64,000 nucleotides of DNA from positions 620,001 through 684,000 of the forward strand of contig NZ_QGNA01000002.1 in NCBI RefSeq assembly GCF_003173615.1, given 5' to 3'. The stretch comes from Falsiroseomonas bella. Its GTDB lineage: Bacteria; Pseudomonadota; Alphaproteobacteria; Acetobacterales; Acetobacteraceae. Made by a program: the position numbers and the translations under genes. Below the pieces are notes generated by a model. That model had not been told where the DNA came from. It saw only the letters and a program-made list of their open reading frames with translations, and did not search any database. Shown piece after piece: positions 9,213-17,983 of this stretch. How positions within the stretch are numbered: position 1 is the first letter of the stretch; the number at the start of each line of letters is the position of its first letter.

Positions 9213-9788
9213 TCAGAACCCGCCGCCGGCATCCAGCCATGCCTGCTCCGCCGGCGTGCTTTGGCGGCCGAGGGCGGCGTTGCGGTGAGGGAAGCGACCG
9301 AAGCGCTGGATGACGACACGGTGGCGCCAGGCATAGTCGATGGTCCCGCCCGGCGTGCGCATCGCGGGATTGTCGCGCAGGCCTTCGAACAGCGCGACGG
9401 AGAGATCCTGGTCCTGCATCGCCTCGCCATGCTCGAAGGGGAGATACAGGAAGATGCGCTGCACCGGCGTCAGCGCCAGGTCGAAGCGGTCGCGCAGCAC
9501 GACGCCGCGGGCGATCGCGCGGGCATGCGGATCGGAGGCGAAGGCCTCCGCGCTGCCGCGGAACAGGTTGCGCGGGAACTGGTCGAGCAGCAGCAGCAGC
9601 GCGAGAGCACCCTTCGGCGTGCTCGCCCAGTCGTCCAGCGCGCCCTCGCGCGCCGGGACGACGAGCGCACCAAAGCCCTCGCGGCAGGCGGTGTCGAAGG
9701 CGTCGTCCCTGCGGAACCAGGCCTGGCGGAAACTGTCGGGGCCCTCGGCGAACCAGAAGGCGAGCAGGCGGTCGGCGTCGGGGCTCAT
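9213..9788 (-). CDS. DUF924 family protein
   Basis: The protein is 191 aa, beginning MSPDADRLLAFWFAEG. The DUF924 hallmarks are visible: a WF-rich N-terminus, GALALLLLLDQFPRNLFRGSAEAFASDP and FLYLPFEHGEAMQDQDLSV. The family has a TPR-like helical fold and no firmly established activity. Its ATG overlaps the stop of the upstream FAD/Fe-S oxidase by 4 bases (ATGA), so it is the second gene of a two-gene transcript; a functional tie to the oxidase is possible but not shown. Confidence 0.88.
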   Translation of the reverse strand: MSPDADRLLAFWFAEGPDSFRQAWFRRDDAFDTACREGFGALVVPAREGALDDWASTPKGALALLLLLDQFPRNLFRGSAEAFASDPHARAIARGVVLRDRFDLALTPVQRIFLYLPFEHGEAMQDQDLSVALFEGLRDNPAMRTPGGTIDYAWRHRVVIQRFGRFPHRNAALGRQSTPAEQAWLDAGGGF

Positions 9789-12691
9789 GCCAGGGCGCGC
9801 TCCAGCAGGCGGATGGAATGGATGGCCTCGCGGCCGGCGAGGTCGCGGATCTGGTGCCGGCAGGAGGTGCCGTCGGCGACGATGAGTGCCTCGGCCTTGG
9901 TCTTGCGGATATGCGGCAGCAGGGAGAGCTCGGCCATCGCCTTGCTGACGGGAAGGTTCTTCGCCTCGTAGCCGAAGGACCCGGCCATGCCGCAGCAGGA
10001 GGAGGTGATCGGCGTCACCTTCAGGCCCGGAATGCGCGTGAGCGCGGCGACCGCGGCCGGGAAGGCGCCGAAGGCCTTCTGGTGGCAATGGCCGTGGATA
10101 TGCGCCTCGCCCTCGATCGGCTTGAGCGCGAGATCGGGCTTCGCCTGCGCCAGCCATTCGGAAACCAGCATCGCGCGCGACGCAAGCTTTTCGGCCGCCT
10201 CGCCCGGCAGCAACGACAGAAACTCGTCGCGCAGCGTCGTCAGGCAGGAGGGTTCGAGGCCGAGCACCGGGCTTTCCCAGCGCGACAGGACGTCCAGCGT
10301 GCGGCGTGCCTCCGCACGGGCTTCCGCGATCATGCCGGCGGCGAGCAGGGTGCGACCGTCATCCAGCGGGCGCGTGCCGCGCGGCGGCCGCGCCACGGCG
10401 GGATCGGCGCCGGCTGCGCGCAGCACGCGCAACGCGGCACGAAGATTCTCCGGCTCGAAATAGCGGTTGAAGAGGTCGGGCAGCAGGATGACCTCGTTCG
10501 CGCGTCCGTCGGGCTCGCGGCATTCCCAGTCATGGAACGGGTTGTGCCGGAAGCGGGGCAGGGCGCGGTCTGCGAAGCCGAGCAGGCCGGGAGCACCGGG
10601 GATCATCGCGGGCCAGTTGACGAAGGGCGCCAGCATCGCGGCGAAGGGCGCCCAGCGCGGCATGGTGGCGATGAGGCGGTTCTTGAGCGCGATGCCGCGC
10701 GCGGCATTGCGCGCCGCCGTCGCCTCGACCTTCATCTTCGCCATGTCCACGCCGGTCGGGCATTCGCGCTTGCAGCCCTTGCAGGCGACGCAGAGCGAGA
10801 GCGCGTCGGCGACTTCGTCGGAAGCGAGTCCGCCCGGGATCTGGCCGGTGAGCGCGAGGCGCAGCGTGTTGGCCCGCCCGCGCGTGACATGCTGCTCGTC
10901 GCGCGTCGCGCGGTAGGAGGGGCACATCGTGCCGGCATCGAACTTCCGGCACGTGCCGTTGTTGTTGCACATCTCGACGGCGCCGAGCAGGCCGCCTTGC
11001 GGGCCGGGCCATGCACTCCAGTCCAGCGCGGGCGTGATGGCGGGATCGGCCGTGTAGCCTTCGTGGTAGCGCAGCAGGGAACGGTCATCCATGCGCGGCG
11101 GATGCACGATGCGGTTCGGGTTCAGCAGGCCGTGCGGCAGGGTCGGCGTGGCGGGATCGAAGGCGTCCTTCACCTGCTCGAAGGCCTGCACGATGCGCGC
11201 GCCGAACATCGGCTCGTGGAACTCGCTGCGCACGATGCCGTCGCCATGCTCGCCGGAATGGCTGCCCTTGTATTCGCGCACGAGGGCGAAGCATTCCTCC
11301 GCGATGGCGCGCATCTTCGCCACCTCCGTGCCGTCCTTCATGTTCAGCACGGGGCGGACATGCAGGCATCCGACCGAGGCGTGTGCGTACCAGGTGCCCT
11401 TGGTGCCGTGCCGCTCGAACACCGCGTTCAGGCGCTCGGTGTAGTCGGCCAGGTCCTCCAGCGCGACGGCGGCATCCTCGATGAAGGAGACGGGCTTCCC
11501 GTCGCCCTTCATGCTCATCATGATGTTGAGCCCCGCCTCGCGCACCTCCGCGACCTGCGCCTGGAAGCCGGCATCCGTCACGCGCACGACCTGGCCGGGC
11601 AGGCCGAGGTCGCCCATCATCTCCTCCAGCCGGTCGAGCGCGGCCAGCAGCGGGCCGTCCTCATGGCCGTGGAACTCGACGATGAGCAGGCTGTCGGGCT
11701 CGCCGATGACGATGCGGTCAATGGTGTTGCGGTAGATCGGGATGGAGCGGCCGAGATCGATCATCGTCCGGTCCACGAGCTCCACCGCCTCCGGGTCGAG
11801 CGTGACGAGATGCTGCGAGGCCTCCATCGCGCGGCGGAAGGAGGGGAACTGGCAGATGCCGAGCACCTTGCGCGGCTTGATCGGCCACAGCTTGAGATCG
11901 AGCGCGGCGGAGAAGGCGAGCGTGCCCTCGCTACCCACCAGCAGCCGCGCGAGCGAGGCTCGCCCGTTCGCGCGCGCATCCGGCGTCAGCGCGTCCAGGT
12001 TGTAGCCGCCGACGCGGCGGAGCTGGTGCGGGAACTTCGCCGCGATCTCCTCGGCCTCCCGCACGCCGATGGCGCGCAGCTTGGCGACGACGTCCGCGAC
12101 GGAAGGCGGCACGTCGGGGCCGAGATTGTCCGGCAGCTCGCCGAAGCGAAAACGCGTGCCGTCAGCCAGGATCGCGTCGATGGCGCGGACATTGTCGGCC
12201 ATGAGACCGTAGCGGATGGATTTCGAGCCGCAGGAATTGTTGGCGGCCATGCCCCCGATGGTGCAGCGCATCCAGGTGGAGGGATCCACGGGGTAGAACA
12301 TGCCGCGCGGCTTCAGCGCCTCGTTCAGTGCGCCGAGGGTGATGCCGGGCTGCACGCGGGCCGTGTCGCCCTCCACGGCGATGACGTTCCGCAGGTATTT
12401 CGTGCAGTCCAACACCAGCGCGCGGTTGACGGTCTGGCCGCATTGGCTGGTGCCGCCGCCGCGCGGCAGGACCGGAATGCCTTCCTCCCGGCAGATCGCC
12501 ATCGCGGCGGCCACGTCTTCCGCGCTGCGCGGCACCAGCACGCCGACGGGCTCCATCTGGTAGATCGAGGCGTCGGTGGCGTAGCGGCCGCGGTCGCCCG
12601 GGGAGAACAGCACCTCGCCCTGCGTCTCCCGGCGCAGCCGCTCGGCCAGCCTGCTGTCCCCGATCCTGGCCCGCCCGGCGATGGCGTTCAT
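9785..12691 (-). CDS. FAD-linked oxidase with Fe-S and CCG domains (YdiJ-like D-2-hydroxyacid dehydrogenase)
   Basis: The protein is 968 aa from the ATG at 12691, preceded by GGGGAGAA; an upstream in-frame ATG lacks such a site. The N-terminal half has the PCMH-type FAD domain (VLPRGGGTSQCGQ; IGGMAANNSCG) and a vanillyl-oxidase-type C-terminal FAD domain (HASVGCLHVRPVLNM). Then come two [4Fe-4S] motifs, CNNNGTCR...MCPSY near residue 575 and CVACKGCKRECP near 635, and two CCG-type cysteine motifs (EPSCL near 810; SSCCGMAG near 898). This matches YdiJ, a D-2-hydroxyglutarate dehydrogenase in E. coli, and related D-lactate dehydrogenases. Electrons probably go to the quinone pool. Confidence 0.9.
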   Translation of the reverse strand: MNAIAGRARIGDSRLAERLRRETQGEVLFSPGDRGRYATDASIYQMEPVGVLVPRSAEDVAAAMAICREEGIPVLPRGGGTSQCGQTVNRALVLDCTKYLRNVIAVEGDTARVQPGITLGALNEALKPRGMFYPVDPSTWMRCTIGGMAANNSCGSKSIRYGLMADNVRAIDAILADGTRFRFGELPDNLGPDVPPSVADVVAKLRAIGVREAEEIAAKFPHQLRRVGGYNLDALTPDARANGRASLARLLVGSEGTLAFSAALDLKLWPIKPRKVLGICQFPSFRRAMEASQHLVTLDPEAVELVDRTMIDLGRSIPIYRNTIDRIVIGEPDSLLIVEFHGHEDGPLLAALDRLEEMMGDLGLPGQVVRVTDAGFQAQVAEVREAGLNIMMSMKGDGKPVSFIEDAAVALEDLADYTERLNAVFERHGTKGTWYAHASVGCLHVRPVLNMKDGTEVAKMRAIAEECFALVREYKGSHSGEHGDGIVRSEFHEPMFGARIVQAFEQVKDAFDPATPTLPHGLLNPNRIVHPPRMDDRSLLRYHEGYTADPAITPALDWSAWPGPQGGLLGAVEMCNNNGTCRKFDAGTMCPSYRATRDEQHVTRGRANTLRLALTGQIPGGLASDEVADALSLCVACKGCKRECPTGVDMAKMKVEATAARNAARGIALKNRLIATMPRWAPFAAMLAPFVNWPAMIPGAPGLLGFADRALPRFRHNPFHDWECREPDGRANEVILLPDLFNRYFEPENLRAALRVLRAAGADPAVARPPRGTRPLDDGRTLLAAGMIAEARAEARRTLDVLSRWESPVLGLEPSCLTTLRDEFLSLLPGEAAEKLASRAMLVSEWLAQAKPDLALKPIEGEAHIHGHCHQKAFGAFPAAVAALTRIPGLKVTPITSSCCGMAGSFGYEAKNLPVSKAMAELSLLPHIRKTKAEALIVADGTSCRHQIRDLAGREAIHSIRLLERALA

Positions 12692-12748
12692 GCCCGTTCT
12701 CCCCGCATCGGGCCGCGGATTAGCGGAGGGTTGGCCGCAGGTCGCATC

Positions 12749-12754
12749 TATAAT
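12749..12754 (+). promoter_or_regulatory. Consensus-like -10 box upstream of the aminotransferase
   Basis: A perfect TATAAT lies 81 bases before the ATG at 12836, in the spacer between the divergent FAD oxidase and the aminotransferase. No convincing -35 at 16-18 bases was found; TTGGCC lies only 12 bases upstream. Such a perfect AT hexamer is rare in this GC-rich DNA, which is the main argument for it. Confidence 0.35.
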
Positions 12755-12835
12755 GCTCATCAATCCAACGGGGGTTACTCATTGGCAGATCGCATTGCCG
12801 GAGGCTAGACAGCCGGCAGCAAGAGGACCCGTCCC

Positions 12836-14020
12836 ATGGCCTATTTCCAGTCCAAGCCCACTGCCGGCCGCCACTTCCTGCAGATCCCCGGCCCGACCAA
12901 CGTGCCGGACCGCGTGCTGCGGGCGATGGACAACCCCACCATGGACCATCGCGGCCCCGATTTCGGCCGGCTGGGCAAGGCGGTGCTGGAAAAGGTCAAG
13001 GCGGTCTTCAAGACGCAGGGTCATGTGGTGATCTATCCGGCCTCCGGCACCGGGGCCTGGGAAGCGGCGCTGGTCAACACCCTCTCGCCCGGCGACCGGG
13101 TGCTGATGTGCGAGACCGGCTGGTTCGCTCATCTGTGGCACGAGATGGCGACACGCCTGCAACTGGTGCCTGACTACATCCGCACCGACTGGCGCCGCGG
13201 CGCGGATGTGGCGGCGATCGAGGCGAAGCTGCGCGAGGACAAGTCGCACAGCATCAAGGCCGTCTGCGTCGTCCACAACGAGACCAGCACGGGTGCGACC
13301 TCCCGCATCGACGAGGTCCGCAAGGCAATGGACGCGGCGGGCCATCCGGCGCTGCTGCTGGTGGACACGATCTCCTCGCTGGCCAGCATCGACTACCGCC
13401 ACGACGAATGGGGCGTGGATGTCACGGTCTCCGGCAGCCAGAAGGGGCTGATGCTGCCGCCGGGCCTCAGCTTCAATGCCGTGTCGGAGAAGGCGCTGAA
13501 GGCGAGCGAGACGGCGAAGCTGCCGCGTGCCTTCTGGGACTGGAAGCCGATGATCGCGGCGAACGCCACCGGCTACTTCCCCTACACGCCGGCGACCAAC
13601 ATGCTCTACGCGCTCGACGCCGCGGTGGACATGCTGCTGGAGGAAGGGCTCGACAACGTCTTCGCCCGTCACGACCGCCATGCGGAGGCCACGCGGCGCG
13701 CCGTGCGCCATTGGGGCTTCGAGATCCAGTGCTTGGACCCGCGGCACTACTCCTCCTCGCTGACCGCGGTGCGCCTGCCGGAGGGTCACAGCGCCAACGC
13801 GCTGCGCGCCACCATCCTCGAGAAGTTCAACATGAGCCTGGGGAACGGGCTTGGGCAGCTCAACGACCGGGTGTTCCGCATCGGCCATCTGGGCGACTTC
13901 GGCGACCTGCAGCTGGTCGGCACGCTGGGCGGCGTGGAGATGGGGCTGAAGGCCGCCGGCATCCCGCACAAGGCCGGCGGCGTGCTCGCCGCGATGGACT
14001 ACCTGAACGGCAACGCGTAG
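12836..14020 (+). CDS. Class V aminotransferase, serine-glyoxylate / alanine-glyoxylate type
   Basis: The protein is 394 aa. It begins FLQIPGPTNVPDRVLRAMDNP and has the class V PLP fold with YPASGTGAWEAAL (residues 67-79), the aspartate in LLLVDTISSLAS and the Schiff-base lysine K203 in SGSQKGLMLPPG. The C-terminal MSLGNGLGQLNDRVFRIGHLG is typical of serine-glyoxylate aminotransferases, which convert serine and glyoxylate to hydroxypyruvate and glycine. AGAGG-like sequence precedes the ATG. It is divergent from the large 2-hydroxyacid dehydrogenase, suggesting a shared role in two-carbon acid and serine metabolism. Confidence 0.88.
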   Translation: MAYFQSKPTAGRHFLQIPGPTNVPDRVLRAMDNPTMDHRGPDFGRLGKAVLEKVKAVFKTQGHVVIYPASGTGAWEAALVNTLSPGDRVLMCETGWFAHLWHEMATRLQLVPDYIRTDWRRGADVAAIEAKLREDKSHSIKAVCVVHNETSTGATSRIDEVRKAMDAAGHPALLLVDTISSLASIDYRHDEWGVDVTVSGSQKGLMLPPGLSFNAVSEKALKASETAKLPRAFWDWKPMIAANATGYFPYTPATNMLYALDAAVDMLLEEGLDNVFARHDRHAEATRRAVRHWGFEIQCLDPRHYSSSLTAVRLPEGHSANALRATILEKFNMSLGNGLGQLNDRVFRIGHLGDFGDLQLVGTLGGVEMGLKAAGIPHKAGGVLAAMDYLNGNA

Positions 14021-14029
14021 CCGTTCCCG

Positions 14030-14065
14030 CCGAGGCGTGATCCGCTGTCGTGGATCGCGCCTCGG
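14030..14065. terminator. Strong inverted repeat between convergent genes
   Basis: Fourteen-base arms (CCGAGGCGTGATCC and GGATCGCGCCTCGG) pair with a single G-U wobble around an 8-base loop. It begins 9 bases after the aminotransferase stop and ends 12 bases before the stop of the convergent Bug receptor gene. No long T-run follows on either strand, so it may be a weak or Rho-assisted bidirectional terminator. Confidence 0.6.
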
Positions 14066-14077
14066 CCTTGCCGACCG

Positions 14078-15058
14078 CTAATCCGCGCGCGCGCCGCTCG
14101 CCCGCACCAGCGGCACCCAGAGGTCGATCTCGCTCTTCAGGAAGTCCGCGAAGCGCTGCGGCGTCCAGCCGCGCATCGCCGGCGTGCCCATCTGGTCGAA
14201 GCGCTCCGTGATGGCGGGGGTCGAGAGCGCCTGCTCGATGGCGGCCGCCATCCGCTCCACGATGGGCGCGGGCGTTCCGGCCGGCGCGTAGATGCCGTAC
14301 CAGGAATAGGCCTTGTAATCGCCGAGCCCGACCTCACGCGCGGTCGGAACCTCTGGAGCGGCCGGGCTGCGCTCGTCGGTCGCGACGAACATCAGCCGCG
14401 CCGTGCCGGCCCGGTGGAAGGGCGCGAGCAGGGAGGGGATGTCGCTGGTGAAGGCGATCTCGCCCTGTTGCAGCGCCAGGTAGGTCTGGCCCGGATTGCG
14501 GTAGGTGACGTGTTCCGCCGTGGCCCCGATGCGCGAGAGGAAGGCGGAGGAGGCGATGTGGCCCGAGGTGCCCGCGCCTGCGCTGCCATAGCTGAAGCGG
14601 CCCGGATTGGCGCGCAGCAACGCGATGAACTCGGCCGCGTTGTTCACGCCGAGCTTGCTGGACGCCGCCATGCCGATCGGGATGAAGACGGTCGGCGCGA
14701 CGCCGACGAAGTCGCGCACCGGATCATAGGGCAGGCGGTCGCCGTAGAGCGGGATGGCCAGCGCCATGTTGGACACGGTCGCCAGCAGGAAGGTCTCGCC
14801 GTTCGGCGGCTGCTTCGCGACATGGTCGGCGCCCACCGTTCCGCCGGCGCCGACGCGGTTCTCCACCACCACGGGCTGGCCGAGGATCTCGGACAGGCGC
14901 GGCGCCAGGAGCCTGGTGGTGATGTCGGTGCCGCCGCCGGTGCCGAAAGCGACGACGATGCGGATCGGGCGGGTCGGCCAGGCCTGGGCCAGGGATGGAC
15001 GGGGCAGCGCGGCGGCAAGCGGCAGGGCGAGCGCGGCGCGGCGGGGCAGGGTGGGCAT
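14078..15058 (-). CDS. Bug family tripartite tricarboxylate transporter substrate-binding protein
   Basis: The protein is 326 aa. A signal peptide (RRAALALPLAAALPRPSLAQA) precedes the Bug/TctC signature start WPTRPIRIVVAFGTGGGTDITTRLLAP and PVVVENRVGAGGTVGADHVAK. Bug receptors bind carboxylates, amino acids or related acids through water-mediated contacts. No TctA or TctB membrane genes are nearby, so it is an orphan receptor, as is usual in bacteria with large Bug inventories. It is divergent from the polyketide synthase operon. Confidence 0.93.
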   Translation of the reverse strand: MPTLPRRAALALPLAAALPRPSLAQAWPTRPIRIVVAFGTGGGTDITTRLLAPRLSEILGQPVVVENRVGAGGTVGADHVAKQPPNGETFLLATVSNMALAIPLYGDRLPYDPVRDFVGVAPTVFIPIGMAASSKLGVNNAAEFIALLRANPGRFSYGSAGAGTSGHIASSAFLSRIGATAEHVTYRNPGQTYLALQQGEIAFTSDIPSLLAPFHRAGTARLMFVATDERSPAAPEVPTAREVGLGDYKAYSWYGIYAPAGTPAPIVERMAAAIEQALSTPAITERFDQMGTPAMRGWTPQRFADFLKSEIDLWVPLVRASGARAD

Positions 15059-15168
15059 GGTGCAGATCCTCCGCCGGCATCAAAGCGCGGAAAGGGCAGC
15101 TTGGCACCCCCTTCACGTCACCGCCGGTCCGGTCTTCCCATCGGCCGGCGAAGCCCCACCATGGACGG

Positions 15169-16230
15169 ATGGTCGAAGTCTTCCTCAACCGCATCGCCAC
15201 CGCCGTGCCCCGGCACGAGGTGCACGGTGCCTTCCGTGCCTTCGCCGCCGGGCAGGTGACCGCGCGCGACCGCGCGCTGTTCGCCCGCATGGATGCGCGG
15301 GCGGAGATCGCCCGGCGTTGGTCCGTGCTGGAACCCTCGGAACCGGAGGGCAGCGGCACGCTTTGCGGCTTCTACCGCGCGGGCGCGGCCTTCCCCACCA
15401 CCCGCGCCCGCATGGCCCGCTACGAGGCCGAGGCGCCGGCGCTGGCCGATGCCGCGCTGGCCCGCCTCGGCTTCGCGGCGGAGGCATCGCGCGTCACGCA
15501 TCTGGTGGTCGCCACCTGCACTGGCTTCGTTGCGCCCTTCCTCGACCGCCACCTGGTCGAGCGCCACGGCGTGCCGCGCGGGGTGGAGCGCACGCTGGTC
15601 GGCTTCATGGGCTGCCAGGCGGCGATCAATGCGCTGAAGACGGCTTGGCACATCGTGCGCAGCGATCCCGGCGCGCGCGTGCTGGTGGTCTCCCTCGAGC
15701 TCTGCACGCTGCACCTGCAGGGCAGCAGCGCGCTGGAGCAGCTGCTGTGCTTCCTGCTCTTCGCCGATGGCTGCGCCGCCGCGATCGTCAGCGCGGAGCC
15801 TGCCGGGCTGCGGATGGAGGGCTTCTCCAGCGTCATGCTGCCGGAGGCGGCGGAGATGATCACCTGGCGGATCGGCGATGACGGCTTCGACATGACGCTT
15901 TCGGGCCTCGTGCCCATCACGCTCGCCCATGCGCTGCCGGACTGGGAGAAGGGGATGCTGGACGGGCTTCCCGCGGCCGAGGTGGATCTCTGGGCCGTGC
16001 ATCCGGGCGGGCGCAGCATCCTCGATGCGGTGGAGCACGGCCTCGCGCTGCACCAGGGCGCGCTGGCGGAGAGCCGGGCGGTGCTGCGCGACCACGGCAA
16101 CATGTCCTCCGCCACCGTGATGTTCGTGCTGGCGGCGATGATGCGCCGCGCGCAGGCCGGGCAGCGCGGCTGCGCTCTGGCCTTCGGGCCGGGCCTCTCG
16201 GCCGAGGCCATGCGCTTCCGCGTGGCGTGA
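15169..16230 (+). CDS. Type III polyketide synthase (chalcone/stilbene synthase family)
   Basis: The protein is 353 aa from the ATG at 15169. The Cys-His-Asn triad is at C149 (VGFMGCQAAINAL), H278 (WAVHPGGRSILDAV) and N311 (DHGNMSSATVMFVL); HPGGRSIL and GNMSSAT are the chalcone-synthase-type forms, distinct from FabH. Such enzymes load an acyl-CoA on the cysteine, extend it with malonyl-CoA and cyclise it to resorcinols, pyrones or phloroglucinols. It heads a three-gene operon with a methyltransferase and a flavin oxidoreductase, consistent with methylation and oxidation of the product. Starter unit and product are unknown. Confidence 0.9.
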   Translation: MVEVFLNRIATAVPRHEVHGAFRAFAAGQVTARDRALFARMDARAEIARRWSVLEPSEPEGSGTLCGFYRAGAAFPTTRARMARYEAEAPALADAALARLGFAAEASRVTHLVVATCTGFVAPFLDRHLVERHGVPRGVERTLVGFMGCQAAINALKTAWHIVRSDPGARVLVVSLELCTLHLQGSSALEQLLCFLLFADGCAAAIVSAEPAGLRMEGFSSVMLPEAAEMITWRIGDDGFDMTLSGLVPITLAHALPDWEKGMLDGLPAAEVDLWAVHPGGRSILDAVEHGLALHQGALAESRAVLRDHGNMSSATVMFVLAAMMRRAQAGQRGCALAFGPGLSAEAMRFRVA

Positions 16231-16233
16231 GCC

Positions 16234-16914
16234 ATGCCGCGCATCCTGGCCGAGGAGATCATGGACGATCCCGCCCAGTCCGAGGCGGATTTTCGGGCGG
16301 CGCTGGACGGTCTGGAGACGCTGAACCGCATCACCTTCGCGCATGCGCCGCTGCACCGCTTCCTGGATCGTGCGGTGAGCGAGAGCGGTGCGACACCGCT
16401 CTCGCTGCTGGATGTCGGCGCGGGGGGCGGCGATGCGCTGCGCGCGGCGGCGGCATGGGCGAAGCGTCGCGGCGTCGCGCTGGATCTTTGGGGGCTGGAT
16501 CGCAGCCCCTGGGCGGAGCGGCACGCGGCCGAGCGCGGCACGCCGGCGCGCTGGCTCACCTGCGACCTGTTCGATCTGCCGGCCGATCGGCGCTTCGACC
16601 TGATCACCTGCAGCCTGTTCGCGCATCACCTGGACGATGCGACGCTGCTCCGGTTCCTGCGCTGGCTACCCGCGCATGCGACGCGGCGCTGGCTGATCCT
16701 GGACCTGCACCGGCACCGCATTCCCTGGGCTGCGGTCTGGGCCGGCACGCGGCTGATGCGGATGCATCCGATGGTCACGCATGACGGCCCGGTCTCCGTG
16801 ATGCGCGCCTTCACGCGCGACGACTGGCGGCGGTTGCTGGAGGAGGCCGGCGTCGCGGCGGAAGTCCGTTGGGTCGTGCCCTTCCGCTGGGCCGTCACGG
16901 GCCAGGGCGGATGA
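16234..16914 (+). CDS. Class I SAM-dependent methyltransferase
   Basis: The protein is 226 aa. The SAM-binding motif I is LLDVGAGGGD (residues 58-67), followed by WGLDRSPW and the DLFDLPADRRFDLITCSLFAHHLDD segment that forms motifs II-IV. The ATG is 3 bases after the polyketide synthase stop, and the stop overlaps the next gene (ATGA). The most economical role is O- or C-methylation of the type III polyketide product. A hydrophobic segment near WAAVWAGTRLMRMHPMV may lend membrane association. Confidence 0.85.
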   Translation: MPRILAEEIMDDPAQSEADFRAALDGLETLNRITFAHAPLHRFLDRAVSESGATPLSLLDVGAGGGDALRAAAAWAKRRGVALDLWGLDRSPWAERHAAERGTPARWLTCDLFDLPADRRFDLITCSLFAHHLDDATLLRFLRWLPAHATRRWLILDLHRHRIPWAAVWAGTRLMRMHPMVTHDGPVSVMRAFTRDDWRRLLEEAGVAAEVRWVVPFRWAVTGQGG

Positions 16915-17975
16915 GCGGGCCGGTGATCGTCGGCGGCGGTCCGGCGGGGGCCGCGGCGGCGATCGGCTTGGCGCGGGCCGGGGTGCGGCCGCGCCTGCTG
17001 GAACGTGATCGCGTCGTTGGCGAGAAGGTCTGCGGCGAGTTCCTCGCCGAGGATGCAGCGCGCCATCTGGATGGCCTGGGTGTGGATCTGCCCAGCCTCG
17101 GCGCCGTGCCATTGCGTCGCGCGCTGTTCGGCGCCGGACGTGCGCAAGCGGAGATGCGGCTGCCCTTCGCCGCCTGGAGCCTGCCGCGCGCGGTGCTCGA
17201 CGCGGCGCTGCTGCAGGCGGCTGAGGAGGCTGGCGCGACGGTGGAGCGGGGCGTCTCCGTCGCTGCAGTGCAGAGCTGCGGCACCGATTGGGAACTGCGC
17301 ATTGCGGGTGGCGAGACGCGTGTCGCGCCGTCCCTCATCCTCGCCACCGGCAAGCACGAATTGCGCGGCGTGCAACGCAGCGCGAGCGGTGGCGCCCTTG
17401 GGCTGAAGCTGATCCTGGCAGGCGACGTGCCGGCAGACGCCGTGGCGGTGCTGGCGTGTTCCGGCGGCTATGCCGGGTTGCAGCCGCGCGCCGGCGGTGG
17501 TGCCAATCTCTGCGCCGCGCTGGACTCGCGCGCGCCGGGCGTGGCGGAAGCGGCGCGCTCGGCCGCGGCGCTGGTCGCGCATGTCGCCGCCGGCTCGGCG
17601 CTGGCGGCGCGTCTGCTGGCCGGCTTGCGGGCCGAGGCATCGCGGCCGATGGCGGTCGCGCGCGTGCCCTACGGCTTCCTGCATCGCGGCGACGGGCCAT
17701 TCCGCGTGGGGGATCAGGCGGCCGTCATTCCGTCCTTCTGCGGCGATGGCGTGGCGATGGCGCTGCTCTCTGGCCTGCGCGCCGCGGAGGCGTGCCGGCG
17801 TGGCGCGAGCCCGGCGCTGCACCATGCCGGCTTTGCGGCTTCGGTCGCGGGCGGCATGCGAATGGCGGGCGTCGTGGCGAGCCTGGTTCGCCACGCGCCG
17901 CGCCTGATGGTCGGCGGCGTTGCCTGGCTGCCAGGCATTGCGGGCGCCGTGGCTCGTCGCACGCGGCTCGGCTGA
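16911..17975 (+). CDS. FAD-dependent oxidoreductase (geranylgeranyl reductase/UbiH-like)
   Basis: The protein is 354 aa. It begins with the dinucleotide-binding motif VIVGGGPAGAAAAIGLARAG, has the LLERDRVVGEKVCGEFL stretch seen in the geranylgeranyl-reductase-like group, and a second FAD contact GDQAAVIPSFCGDGVAMALLSG. Members reduce isoprenoid double bonds or hydroxylate aromatic rings. Translation is coupled to the methyltransferase by ATGA. In this operon an oxidation or reduction of the polyketide is inferred. It ends 8 bases from the convergent enolase-family gene. Confidence 0.85.
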   Translation: MSGPVIVGGGPAGAAAAIGLARAGVRPRLLERDRVVGEKVCGEFLAEDAARHLDGLGVDLPSLGAVPLRRALFGAGRAQAEMRLPFAAWSLPRAVLDAALLQAAEEAGATVERGVSVAAVQSCGTDWELRIAGGETRVAPSLILATGKHELRGVQRSASGGALGLKLILAGDVPADAVAVLACSGGYAGLQPRAGGGANLCAALDSRAPGVAEAARSAAALVAHVAAGSALAARLLAGLRAEASRPMAVARVPYGFLHRGDGPFRVGDQAAVIPSFCGDGVAMALLSGLRAAEACRRGASPALHHAGFAASVAGGMRMAGVVASLVRHAPRLMVGGVAWLPGIAGAVARRTRLG

Positions 17976-17983
17976 CGGCGCAC

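Noticed and set aside
9818-12808. A 996-codon open frame on the plus strand opposite the FAD/Fe-S oxidase
   Set aside because: It is antisense to a gene with clear domain motifs. Its translation is low-complexity Arg/Ala/His/Gly/Asp-rich, as expected from GC codon bias; no family motif is seen.
15169-16230. Possibility that the polyketide synthase is a FabH-type ketoacyl-ACP synthase
   Set aside because: FabH also has Cys-His-Asn, but HPGGRSIL and DHGNMSSAT are the chalcone-synthase-family forms, and the operon partners are tailoring enzymes instead of fatty-acid genes.
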